40,291 bases of DNA from an uncultured Roseburia sp. (GTDB taxonomy: Bacteria > Bacillota > Clostridia > Lachnospirales > Lachnospiraceae): positions 1-40,291 of the forward strand of contig CANDCP010000029.1 of assembly GCA_947383215.1 (NCBI GenBank), written 5' to 3'. Under the pieces are notes generated by a model. It ran no database searches. It saw nothing but the letters and a program-made list of their open reading frames with translations, and had not been told where the DNA came from. How positions within the stretch are numbered: position 1 is the stretch's first letter; each line of letters opens with the position of its first letter. The position numbers and the translations under genes were made by a program. This document shows positions 17,706-26,900 of this stretch, one piece after another.

Positions 17706-18574
17706 TGCGAAGTATTTATAGAAACGGCGCCCGATGGATGAGGTTTCTGATTGACGTACTGCTGGTTTTGCTTGCGGTGCTAATCTGTATGCCGGTTCTT
17801 CTCGTTGCGCTTGGTTCTTTGAAGGCGGATTCGGAGCTGCTTGACGGTCTTATGCCGATTCTGTCCGATTCGAGGGAAGTGATCGACTGGAATTTGCTGC
17901 CGCTCTATCCGACTTTAAAGCATTATCAGGAGATTCTGTTTCACACGCCGCAGTTTTTTACCGTATTTTTTAATTCCGTAAAAATCGCGGGGACGATTCT
18001 GCTGGGGCAGCTTGTTGTTGCGGTACCTGCGGCGTGGGCGTTTGCAAGGCTTGATTTTCGCTTTAAAAAGCCGGTTTTTATTACTTATATCGTATTGATG
18101 CTGATACCGTTTCAGATCACGATGCTGCCAAATTATCTGGTGTTAAACGGAATGAAGCTTTTAAATACGCATGCGAGCGTGATTCTGCCGGCAATCTTTT
18201 CCACATTTCCGGTATTCATTATTTATCGAAGCTTTTGCGACATTCCGGGGAGCTTGATTGAGGCGGCCAGGATAGACGGGGCCGGAAATTTTACGGTATT
18301 TTTCCGGATCGGGATACCGCTTGGCTCTTCCGGGATTCTTTCTGCGATGACGCTCGGATTTTTGAATTACTGGAATATGGTAGAGCAGCCGTTGGCCTTT
18401 TTGCAGGATAAATCCCTGTGGCCTCTGTCGCTGTATTTACCGGAAATTGACGTCAGGCATGCGGGGCTTGCGTTCGGCGCGTCCGTAATTACATTGATAC
18501 CGGCGGTATTTGTGTTTATGATGGGGCAGGAATATTTGGAACAGGGAATCGTAGCAGCTGGAATAAAGGAATAA
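17705..18574 (+). CDS. Sugar ABC transporter permease, MalG/UgpE type
   Basis: Second membrane subunit, 289 aa, with about six membrane segments. Its EAA loop reads EAARIDGAGN followed by FFRIGIPL, and the tail ends in QGIVAAGIKE, close to the usual end of MalG-like permeases (QGL..GA.KG). The start ATG overlaps the previous stop by one base. It most likely forms a heterodimer with the upstream permease. The HlyD-like gene follows after 4 bp. Confidence 0.94.
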   Translation: MRSIYRNGARWMRFLIDVLLVLLAVLICMPVLLVALGSLKADSELLDGLMPILSDSREVIDWNLLPLYPTLKHYQEILFHTPQFFTVFFNSVKIAGTILLGQLVVAVPAAWAFARLDFRFKKPVFITYIVLMLIPFQITMLPNYLVLNGMKLLNTHASVILPAIFSTFPVFIIYRSFCDIPGSLIEAARIDGAGNFTVFFRIGIPLGSSGILSAMTLGFLNYWNMVEQPLAFLQDKSLWPLSLYLPEIDVRHAGLAFGASVITLIPAVFVFMMGQEYLEQGIVAAGIKE

Positions 18575-18578
18575 AGGT

Positions 18579-20054
18579 ATGAATGAAATAATAAAAAAAG
18601 ATTTTTTAATTAAGAAGAATAAGAGGAGCCGTATTGTGACCGGGTTTGGTCTGTTTTTGATGTTTATGCTGATATGCTCCTTCGTTTCGCGGGGAATTTA
18701 TGCGATGCGGATACCGAGGGTTGCGACAGGATACGCGGCGGCGAAAAGTATTGAACATAAAATAGAAGGGGACGGGCAGATTGCGGAGGGCAGCGAGCAT
18801 CCGATCAATGTGAAGGCGGGAATTCTCGTGAGCGAGGTTTGCGTGAAGGAAGGGGAAAAAATTTCGGAAGGGGATTTGCTGCTGCGCCTGGATAAAAATT
18901 CATTAGGAGAAAAGTATGAGGAAGCGCGTCGATGCGTGGAGGAAGAGAGGATGCGTTTAAGCGATTTGCAGAGGAATCAGAGCGAATCTTTAGACGCGGC
19001 GGACAGGGAGCGAAGCCGGGCGCAGAGCGACTTATCCCGAATTACGGGCGAGCAGAACGACCTTGTCGCGTCGGCACAGGCAAAGTTTGACGCTGCATCG
19101 GCCGAGGAAGCCAGTTTTCCGGGTTTTGATACGTATTTTGAAGAGAAAAAGAAAACCGATACAGAGTATCAGAATATGAAAAAATCCGGGGCAGAAAAGA
19201 AAGAGCTTGAGGCATACGAAGATAAATTGAGACAGAGCGTGGAGGAGGAATGGGAGAACAAAAGGGACGAATTAAGAACTGCAAGAGAAGAAGCGCAGAC
19301 GGCGCTTGAGGCTGCAAAGAGGGGGAGCGCCAGCGAGATTGAGAGCGCAAGGCGCAATGTGGAGGACGCGGGGAAAGTCTCGCAGGACAATGCGGGAATC
19401 CTTGCGCAGAAAAATAATTTGGAAAAATGCGAGGCGCAGGCGGCGGAATGGAAACAGCTTCTCGACGCAGGCGGGGAGATCGTTAGCAAAACGGCAGGGA
19501 GCGTGGCGAAGGTTAATCTTTGCGCGGGGGATACGACAACCGAGGGGGCGGCGTTTTTGATTGCCGGGGGAGAAGAGGGCTGGATATTCTGCGCAAAAAT
19601 TATGCAGGAACAAAGAAAATATGTGAGCGGCGGAGACACTATGGAAATTCAGTTTGCGGATCTTGGCGTTCGCCTAAATGACATAGAAATAATTTCGGTG
19701 TCAAAGGACGACGAGGGAATGTATGAAATTCGGGCAAAGATTGAGGAACCGTCCTTGTCGCTCAACGATACGGGGACCTTTTCGATTACAAAAAAGGGCG
19801 AAGAGTACCCTTGCTGTGTGCCGCTCTCCGCGCTTTATGCCGGCGATAATACAACCTACGTGCTTGTTGTGCAGGAGGAGAATACGATTTTAGGAACCGA
19901 GCTTCGCGCCGTAAAAAGAGAGGTGACGGTAGTGGATAAAAATGAGACGTATGCGGCGTTAGAAGGCGCGCCTCTGGAGAGAGACGAGCCGATCATCACA
20001 TCGAGCGACCGGGCTGTGGCGGCGGACGCAAAAGTGCGTCCGCAGGAACCGTGA
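18579..20054 (+). CDS. HlyD/RND-type adaptor protein
   Basis: Membrane-anchored adaptor of 491 aa. It has one N-terminal membrane segment (about residues 20-40) and a lipoyl-like half motif (residues ~62-105, with VCVKEGEKISEGDLLLRLD). A long Glu/Ala/Lys-rich coiled-coil hairpin (~110-300) follows, then the second lipoyl half (AGSVAKVNLCAGDTT) and beta-barrel-like regions. Such proteins normally serve MacB-type or HlyB-type export machines. Here the gene sits 4 bp behind two sugar-import permeases, with no export ATPase. Its stop overlaps the next ATG (TGATG), so the two products probably act together. The family call is firm; the role in this operon is not known. Confidence 0.82.
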   Translation: MNEIIKKDFLIKKNKRSRIVTGFGLFLMFMLICSFVSRGIYAMRIPRVATGYAAAKSIEHKIEGDGQIAEGSEHPINVKAGILVSEVCVKEGEKISEGDLLLRLDKNSLGEKYEEARRCVEEERMRLSDLQRNQSESLDAADRERSRAQSDLSRITGEQNDLVASAQAKFDAASAEEASFPGFDTYFEEKKKTDTEYQNMKKSGAEKKELEAYEDKLRQSVEEEWENKRDELRTAREEAQTALEAAKRGSASEIESARRNVEDAGKVSQDNAGILAQKNNLEKCEAQAAEWKQLLDAGGEIVSKTAGSVAKVNLCAGDTTTEGAAFLIAGGEEGWIFCAKIMQEQRKYVSGGDTMEIQFADLGVRLNDIEIISVSKDDEGMYEIRAKIEEPSLSLNDTGTFSITKKGEEYPCCVPLSALYAGDNTTYVLVVQEENTILGTELRAVKREVTVVDKNETYAALEGAPLERDEPIITSSDRAVAADAKVRPQEP

Positions 20055-20641
20055 TGCGCCGCAGGAGAACCGTCTTTTTGGGGGTTGCGGTTCTTTTTCT
20101 TATCGCGGCGTTTTGTGTTTGGCGCGCGGCGGGCACAACAGAGGGGATGGAGATTTATGAGCTTTCTGGCGGGTATATTTACAATTTGGAGATGTCGGAC
20201 ATATTAAAGAAGATGAAAGAGGAGCAGACAGACGCTGTGTTCTGGACGGAGAAAAAGGATGTTTTGGTTTTCAATCCTGAATTTAACCGTCAAATCACCG
20301 CGACGGTGATCGGTATTGCAGGAGATTCGTACGTCCTGTTTCCGGGACAGAATATGTTAGGCCTTGGGGATGAGGCCGGCTGCCTTCTCGGAGCTGACGC
20401 GGCCGTCGGGCTGTTCGGCAGCACGCAGGTGAACGGGAAGCGCGTTGAGATAAACGGAAGGGCCTACACCGTCGCAGGCATTCTTTTTGAGGAAAAAGAC
20501 AAAGTCTTGTACGGGCTGTCCGTAAAAGATCTGGAGCTTTTAGAATATGCGGGATACCGTTATAAAAGCAAAGAGGAAAAAAATAAAAAAGAGCATGCGC
20601 TCGAAAGCTATTTCGGAATTCACGAAGCGATGCGCCGGTGA
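20054..20641 (+). CDS. Small membrane-anchored MacB-core-like protein
   Basis: Protein of 195 aa with one N-terminal membrane segment (about residues 7-25) and an extracytoplasmic domain. The stretch from ITATVIGIAGDSY through GLGDEAGCLLGADAAVGLFG to VNGKRVEINGRAYTVAGIL reads like the periplasmic core of MacB/FtsX permeases. However, the three C-terminal membrane helices that would make a permease are absent. Either the gene is a natural stand-alone core domain or a truncated permease; no frame-shifted remainder is visible downstream. ATG 20054 is preferred over GTG 20051 because it overlaps the previous stop. With the HlyD-like adaptor it may form an odd two-part module. Confidence 0.6.
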   Translation: MRRRRTVFLGVAVLFLIAAFCVWRAAGTTEGMEIYELSGGYIYNLEMSDILKKMKEEQTDAVFWTEKKDVLVFNPEFNRQITATVIGIAGDSYVLFPGQNMLGLGDEAGCLLGADAAVGLFGSTQVNGKRVEINGRAYTVAGILFEEKDKVLYGLSVKDLELLEYAGYRYKSKEEKNKKEHALESYFGIHEAMRR

Positions 20642-20742
20642 GCCACTTGAATTTCTCCCTCAAATATAGTAAAGTGATGATAGAAAGATCGGTCCAAAGG
20701 CTATTTTTGAAATTGGAGGCGGTCGAGGAAAGAGGGATAAAA

Positions 20743-21960
20743 ATGGTTTCAGAAAAGATCAGACAGGCGCTTGCGGGAAGCTCTGCGATCCGCGCCATGT
20801 TTCGGGAGGGGAAAGAGCTTGCCGCGGAGGTGGGGGCCGAAAACGTATATGATTTTAGCCTTGGAAATCCAGCCACGCCTGCGCCGGATTCTCTGAATCA
20901 GGCGATCAGAGAAATATTGGATGAGACGGATCCGTTAACCGTACACGGATATATGGACAACTCCGGGTATGAGGATGTGAGGCAGGCAGTGGCGGAGAAT
21001 TTGAACCGGCGCTTTCAGACAGATTTTGACGCGCACAACGTTATTATGACAGTCGGCGCGGCAGGGGGCCTAAACATCATTTTCAAGACGATACTGGATG
21101 CGGGAAGCGAGGTTCTTGCGTTTGTCCCGTACTTTGGAGAATATAAGAGCTACGCGGCGAATTTTGACGCAAAGCTTGTGGAGGTGGCGCCCGACTATGA
21201 AACATTTTGGCCGGATCTTGAAGATTTCCGGTCAAAAATATCGCCCGCGACCCGGGCGGTGATTGTCAATACGCCGAATAATCCGACCGGCGTCGTCTAT
21301 CCGGCCGGGATCATGGAACAGATTGCGGCCGTGCTTTTGGAGAAAGAAAAGGAGTACGGCGCGGACATCTATCTGATTTCGGACGAGCCGTACAGAGAGC
21401 TGGTCTATGACGGGGCGGAAGAAGATTTTTTGACGAAATACTATCATAATACGCTGGTCGGATATTCTTTCAGTAAATCCCTGTCTCTGCCCGGAGAGCG
21501 CATCGGCTATGTGGTTGTGCCAAACGAGGCCAGTGACAGCGAGCTTTTGATCGACGGGATGAATGTCTCAAACCGGACGCTTGGTTTTGTCAATGCGCCG
21601 TCTCTGATGCAGAAGGCCGTTGCGAGATGTCTGGAGGAGAAGACGAATATTGATTTTTATGATGCGAATCGAAAGCTGCTCTATGAAAATTTAACAAAGT
21701 TCGGATTCTTTTGCATCAGGCCGCAGGGCGCGTTTTATCTCTGGATGAAGTCGCCGCTTAAGGATGAGGAGGCGTTTGTTCGTCTGGCAAAGAAATACAA
21801 TCTGATTTTGGTAAAGGGCGGCGCGTTTGCATGTCCGGGCTATGTGAGGATCGCCTACTGCGTTTCAAAAGATATGCTTATGCGCGCTCTGCCGGCGTTT
21901 GAGAAACTGGCGGCGGAATGCAAGCTTACGCCGTCGGATGAGGCCGCGCATTGCCTGTAA
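20743..21960 (+). CDS. PLP-dependent aminotransferase, class I/II (AspC-like)
   Basis: Fold-type I aminotransferase of 405 aa, cytoplasmic. Landmarks are the N-terminal FSLGNPATPAP, the cofactor-stacking region GAAGGLN, the NTPNNPTGVVY loop, SDEPYREL, the PLP-lysine segment YSFSKSLSLPGERIGY, and the C-terminal substrate-carboxylate Arg region (GYVRIAYCVS). The substrate is probably an amino acid such as aspartate, aromatic or alanine; it cannot be resolved from sequence here. The frame is open upstream to 20638, but ATG 20743 follows GAGGAAAGAGGG and fits the family. The HisC-like gene follows after 12 bp with a strong ribosome site, so the two are likely co-transcribed. Confidence 0.92.
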   Translation: MVSEKIRQALAGSSAIRAMFREGKELAAEVGAENVYDFSLGNPATPAPDSLNQAIREILDETDPLTVHGYMDNSGYEDVRQAVAENLNRRFQTDFDAHNVIMTVGAAGGLNIIFKTILDAGSEVLAFVPYFGEYKSYAANFDAKLVEVAPDYETFWPDLEDFRSKISPATRAVIVNTPNNPTGVVYPAGIMEQIAAVLLEKEKEYGADIYLISDEPYRELVYDGAEEDFLTKYYHNTLVGYSFSKSLSLPGERIGYVVVPNEASDSELLIDGMNVSNRTLGFVNAPSLMQKAVARCLEEKTNIDFYDANRKLLYENLTKFGFFCIRPQGAFYLWMKSPLKDEEAFVRLAKKYNLILVKGGAFACPGYVRIAYCVSKDMLMRALPAFEKLAAECKLTPSDEAAHCL

Positions 21961-21972
21961 GGAGGAGAAAAT

Positions 21973-23037
21973 ATGGGAAGCTGGGAAGAGAATGTAAGAA
22001 AAGTAGTTCCGTATGTCCCTGGCGAACAGCCGAAGAAAGAGGGAATGATTAAATTAAATACAAATGAGAATCCGTATCCGCCTTCCCCCGAGGTTTTAAG
22101 AGCGCTCAGGGAAATTGATACGGAAGGGCTGCGCAGATATCCCGACCCGTCGTCCAAAGTTCTCGTCGACGCGATTGCCGAAAGCTACGGCGTAGATCCG
22201 GAACAGGTATTTGTCGGGGTAGGGTCTGACGACGTGCTGGCAATGACGTATATGACGTTTTTTAACTCCGGCAGGCCGATCCTGTTTCCCGACATTACGT
22301 ATTCTTTTTACGATGTCTGGGCAGATATGCTGCGGATCCCTTATGAAATACAGCCGTTGGACGAGCATTTTAATATCTGCAAGGAGGATTACCGCAAAAA
22401 GAACGGCGGCGTAATCTTTCCGAATCCGAACGCGCCGACGGGCGTGCTTTTGGAGCTTAGCGATATTGAAGAAATTATCGAGGCAAACCGGGACGTCGTC
22501 GTTGTGATTGATGAGGCGTATATTGATTTCGGCGGGGTGTCTGCGCTCCCGCTGGTTGAAAAATACGATAATCTCCTTGTCGTCCAGACCTTTTCGAAAT
22601 CGCGCGCCTTGGCGGGCATGCGCATCGGATGTGCGTTTGGCCAGCCGCAGCTGATCAAATATTTAAACGATGTGAAATATTCCTTTAACTCTTATACAAT
22701 GGATGAGACGGCGCTTGCGATCGGCGCCGCGGCAGTTCGCGACAAAACGTATTATAAGCAGACGGTAGAGAAGATCGTTTCTACGAGAGAGTGGGTAAAA
22801 AAAGAATTGAGGGCGCTTGGATTTGTCTTTGAGGATTCCATGAGCAATTTTATTTTTGCGGCGCATTCCTCGGTTCAGGCATTGTATATTTTGGAGGAAC
22901 TTAGAAAAAATAATATCTATGTACGTCATTTTCATAAGCCGATTCGAATCAGTAATTATCTGAGAATCACGATAGGTACGGACGAGGAAATGAAAAAATT
23001 TCTTAAAACTTTAAAAAACATCTTGGAAAAATGTTAG
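21973..23037 (+). CDS. hisC: Histidinol-phosphate aminotransferase-like enzyme
   Basis: PLP aminotransferase of 354 aa, the normal HisC length. It shows LNTNENPYPPSPEV at the N terminus, the GVGSDDVLAM cofactor region, the FPNPNAPTG loop, VIDEAYIDFGG, and the PLP-lysine motif TFSKSRALAGMRIG. Known function of the family is glutamate transfer to imidazole-acetol phosphate in histidine synthesis; some members act on aromatic amino acids. No other his gene is nearby, and the partner is another aminotransferase, so the physiological substrate is less certain than the family. The start ATG has TAAGGAGGAG just upstream. Confidence 0.85.
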   Translation: MGSWEENVRKVVPYVPGEQPKKEGMIKLNTNENPYPPSPEVLRALREIDTEGLRRYPDPSSKVLVDAIAESYGVDPEQVFVGVGSDDVLAMTYMTFFNSGRPILFPDITYSFYDVWADMLRIPYEIQPLDEHFNICKEDYRKKNGGVIFPNPNAPTGVLLELSDIEEIIEANRDVVVVIDEAYIDFGGVSALPLVEKYDNLLVVQTFSKSRALAGMRIGCAFGQPQLIKYLNDVKYSFNSYTMDETALAIGAAAVRDKTYYKQTVEKIVSTREWVKKELRALGFVFEDSMSNFIFAAHSSVQALYILEELRKNNIYVRHFHKPIRISNYLRITIGTDEEMKKFLKTLKNILEKC

Positions 23038-23090
23038 ATTGTGTTATGATTTAGCAATAAGTATATTTGATGTTGAGAAAGGAATTTTAT

Positions 23091-23555
23091 ATGTTGCAGA
23101 AATATTTGATTATTTTTCTGATTTCCATGGTGCCGATTATCGAGCTAAGAGGGGCGATTCCGTTTTCGCAGGGGTTTGGGCTTCCGATTGTTCCGTCTTA
23201 TATCATTTGTATTATCGGGAATATGCTCCCGGTGCCTGTCATCTACCTGTTTGCAAGGAAGGTTCTGGAGTGGGGCGCGGATAAGCCGGTAATCGGAAAG
23301 TTTTTTTCCTGGTGCTTAGAGAAGGGAGAAAAAGGGGGCAGAAAGCTGAAGGAAAAAGCGGGAAGAGGCTTGTTTCTGGCTCTGCTGCTGTTTGTCGGAA
23401 TTCCTGTTCCGGGTACGGGCGCGTGGACGGGAACGCTGGCGGCGAGCATTTTGGATATGGATTTTAAATCCAGCATAGCGGCGGTTATGCTAGGCGTGCT
23501 GCTTGCGGGAGTGATTATGATGGTATTGAGCCTGCTCGGATTTTCATTGGTATAG
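23091..23555 (+). CDS. COG2426 small multidrug-export family membrane protein
   Basis: Small polytopic membrane protein of 154 aa with about four hydrophobic segments. The opening LISMVPIIELRGAIPFSQGFGLP and the later FVGIPVPGTGAWTGTLAA are hallmark stretches of the COG2426 / Sm_multidrug_ex family. The family name rests on thin evidence, so a transport role is tentative. In-frame starts also exist at TTG 23067 and ATG 23070, but ATG 23091 has AAAGGA at good spacing and begins directly at the first membrane segment. It lies 53 bp after hisC and is followed by a terminator. Confidence 0.85.
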   Translation: MLQKYLIIFLISMVPIIELRGAIPFSQGFGLPIVPSYIICIIGNMLPVPVIYLFARKVLEWGADKPVIGKFFSWCLEKGEKGGRKLKEKAGRGLFLALLLFVGIPVPGTGAWTGTLAASILDMDFKSSIAAVMLGVLLAGVIMMVLSLLGFSLV

Positions 23556-23610
23556 CAGGCGCATTAAATGTGAAACGATTTTGGAATTATAAAAGAAATG
23601 CGAGTAGAAG

Positions 23611-23660
23611 GAGCCGTTGCTTTGACAGATCATTCATCTGCCGGAGCGGCGGCTTTTTTC
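23611..23660 (+). terminator. Intrinsic terminator with nested hairpin
   Basis: AGCCGTTGCT (23612-23621) pairs with AGCGGCGGCT (23645-23654; two G-U pairs). A second perfect hairpin CAGAT/ATCTG is nested inside, and a T run follows. It ends the aminotransferase/COG2426 transcript. Confidence 0.8.
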
Positions 23661-23833
23661 TGTTACGGGAAAATCTGCAGCAGGCGTAGCGCCATAAAAA
23701 AACCTGTTGTTCCTCTGTCATAGGAAATATACAAAAAACACTTGTTAAAAGCAGGAAAAAAGGGTAAAATTAACATTAGTAAGATCAAGAAAAGGGAAAT
23801 CAAAGGACATTATTTACAATTTGTGTTATCTTT

Positions 23834-23862
23834 TTGGATATATTTGTGATTTTTTGTATAAT
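23834..23862 (+). promoter_or_regulatory. Promoter of the second GH16 gene
   Basis: TTGGAT at 23834-23839 and TATAAT at 23857-23862 are separated by 17 bp, within AT-rich DNA. Transcription would start about 100 bp before the GH16 start codon. Confidence 0.65.
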
Positions 23863-23972
23863 TTTGGTTTCTGGGAAGGAGGTTTTGGTTTCACTGCAGT
23901 TTTTGGGTAGACGCATCGCGGAAGATAAAGACTGCGATGTATGTATTTATGTAATGCCAGGAGGGGAATAAG
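23863..23972 (+). promoter_or_regulatory. Leader of the second GH16 gene
   Basis: Rest of the 417-bp gap between COG2426 and GH16. It contains a hairpin CATCGC (23914-23919) with GCGATG (23934-23939), and ends in the strong ribosome site AGGAGGGG. It shares no obvious sequence with the leader of the first GH16 gene. The remainder of the gap (23661-23833) shows nothing I can name. Confidence 0.3.
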
Positions 23973-26900
23973 ATGCAAAGAGGAAAGAAATTTCGAAAAA
24001 AAGTGATAGCATGGATGGCTGCCGCGGCGCTTGCGGTGCAGCCGGCGGCCGGAGCCGTTATGTATCCGGCGGTTACGGTAAACGCGGCGGAAGTGGAGAT
24101 TTTGACGTTTGAGCGTTATGGAGCGGATGAGACGGATACGGTTATCAAGGATACGGAAACCGGAAAATATTCGCTGACGCTGCCTAAGATGAACGGGCAG
24201 GCGCTCACGACCGATACATATGCGACCTATGAGAACGCTTATGAGATTCAGATCCGGCAGGACGGAAAATGGGTGCCGTTAAAGGAGGTCGCCGATTGGG
24301 TACAGGGCGAAGATAATCTCACGGATGCGGAAGGCAGCGCCTACTGTATCTCATGGTGGGTGTGGGGAGAAAAAGGCGAAGGAGGCTGGGGTCTTAGCAT
24401 GAAGCTGGACGAAAGCCTTGGAAGCGTAAACACCATACGTTTCCAGTCGGCTGCATATGAGGCCGTGCACTTGGATTACAAGCTGGTGGAGCTTGGAACG
24501 ATTACGAGCATGGAATTTAAGGATGCGGACGGAGACAATGAGATTACCGTGGGTTCGGGAGAGGCTATGGCTCTGAATTTCGATTACATCAAGCTGAACG
24601 GCGGGGTGATAAGCGGCGGAGAATACGGTCAGGCCAACTTTACCTGGACGGCGATTGTCGACGGAGAGGAAATGCCGTTGGATCAGGCGTTTAAATGGGA
24701 TAAAGACTGGGGATGGGACAGCTATCCGACAAACGGAGGATATTGGTTTAATCCGATCATACGGGATGTGACGATCCGGGCTACGTTAAAAGATACGGAT
24801 CTTTCCGCCGATTATTTTGTCACGGTTTCACTGGGGACAAAGGGAAAAGAGTACGATCCGCTGAATCCGGATACTTCGGGTGAGGTGAGCGATCCGGGAA
24901 AGAATAAAAGCGGATATAAATTGATATGGTCGGATGAGTTCGACGGCAATTACGGTTCTGACAATGTGGATAAGGATACGGGGCTGAATCTTGACAAGTG
25001 GTCGTATCAGCAGGGAAACGGTACGGTTGAAGCCGGTCTTGCCGGCTGGGGTAATTCCGAGAGGCAAAGTTATACAAACAGAAGCAAAAATATCGCGGTA
25101 AATGAGAACGATAAGGGATTGCTGCGTATTACGGCAAGCTATGAAAAAGACGGATACGCGTACGGGAAAGAGAGCAAATCGTATTACACATCCGCCCGCA
25201 TTGTGACCAAGGGAACGCAGGAGACAGGGCCTTTGTTTACCACGACATACGGCTATGTGGAGGCGCGCATGGCTCTTCCGGAGACGATAGGCGCGTGGCC
25301 GGCGTTCTGGATGCTGCCGCAGTCGGCCGACGTCTACGGCGCATGGCCGGTATCGGGAGAGATTGACATCATGGAGACCTGCGGATACAGGGAGGATGAA
25401 GCGTGCGCGACGCTTCACTGGGGTTCGCCGGACCATGTGTATCTTGGAAGCGGCTATCAGTCGCTTGGCTCAGGCATGAGTTATTTCCATACGTATGCGG
25501 TGGATTGGGAACCGGGAAAGATTACGTTCTATTACGACGGAAAAGCGATTTACACGCAGACAAACTGGGAGAGTAAGATTCCGGGAGCTTCTTCCTCACT
25601 TTCATTCGACGCGCCGTTTGATCAGCCGTATTATATTTTGCTGAATATGGCGGTGGACAGCGGCACGTTTGGCGGAGCGGACAATAAAGCTACGTTCCAG
25701 GACGATATCAATATGTACGTCGATTATGTCCGTGTTTATCAGAAAGAGGGCGGGTATGATACGACGAATGTCAGAAGGACAATGCAAAACAGTAAAAACG
25801 ACTGGGCAAGCCAGACCGGAAATCAGATAGCGTCGATAAGCGCGGACAATGTTGTGGCCGCGGAAAACGGGGACGTAAACGCGTTGGAGACAAAGGGCAG
25901 CGTGGATGCGGATAAGTGGTATCTGGCATATACAGAGGGCGGCGCGGCGACAGTCGAGCCTGTGACGAAGGATGGAAGCGAGTGGGCCAAAGTAGATGTG
26001 ACGAATGCGGGAATTCAGAATTATTCGGTACAGTTGATCGGACACTACAACGCAAAGAAGGGATATTTATATAAGGTTTCCTTTGACGCGTATGCGCAGG
26101 GAGATCTCGTGGGACAGACTGCAAGCTGCGATTCGAAAGAGTGGAAAGGCTGGGGGACTTACGGCATCACCTCCTTTGTATTGGAGGATACGCCGACAAG
26201 CTATTCATTCTTAATCGATCAGCAGACGGATTTCGACAATTGCCGTATCGAGATGAATTTGGGTAAGATCGGGACAGGAACGGCATACGTCGGAAACATG
26301 AAGGTTGAGATTGTGGATCCGGCTACGCTCGGAGACGACCCGGCGCGCGACAGCAAGCCGCTTGCCAGCGGAGAATATCTCTATAACGGAACTTTTGATC
26401 AGGGCAACAATAATATCGGATACTGGAAAGCGGCGGAAGGTACGAATTTTAGCGTTCCGGCTTATACAACCGAAAGTTCGGGCAGTGATGATATCGGCGT
26501 AGAGGATGTGGCTGCGGGCGTGAAAAAATATTTCGGACGCCGCGCGCAGATTTCGTCCGAGAATGGGGAGAGTACCATTTATCAGAGCGGTTTTGTTCTG
26601 CCGGAAGGAGAATATACGCTGACGTTTGATATGTACAGTGAAGCTGCAGCGACGGTTAAGGCGGCGATTGCGTCCGTTGACACGAAGGAAGACGGAAGCG
26701 AGACGCTTGGCGTCAAGCTGTTAGAGTCAAAGGAGACGAAATATGCGCAGACCGGTACGATGAAAAAACTTGCATGGACGTTTAAGACGCTGCGCGGGTT
26801 AAAGAATGCGGCGGTAGTTTTAAGCTTTGGCGAGGGCGCGTCTGTACAGATTGACAATGTGAGCCTGATGCCGAAGGAGAAGGTTACGATAGAGGGCGGT

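Noticed and set aside
21973-23037. A histidine-biosynthesis operon suggested by hisC
   Set aside because: Neighbours are another aminotransferase and a COG2426 membrane protein; no other his gene is present.
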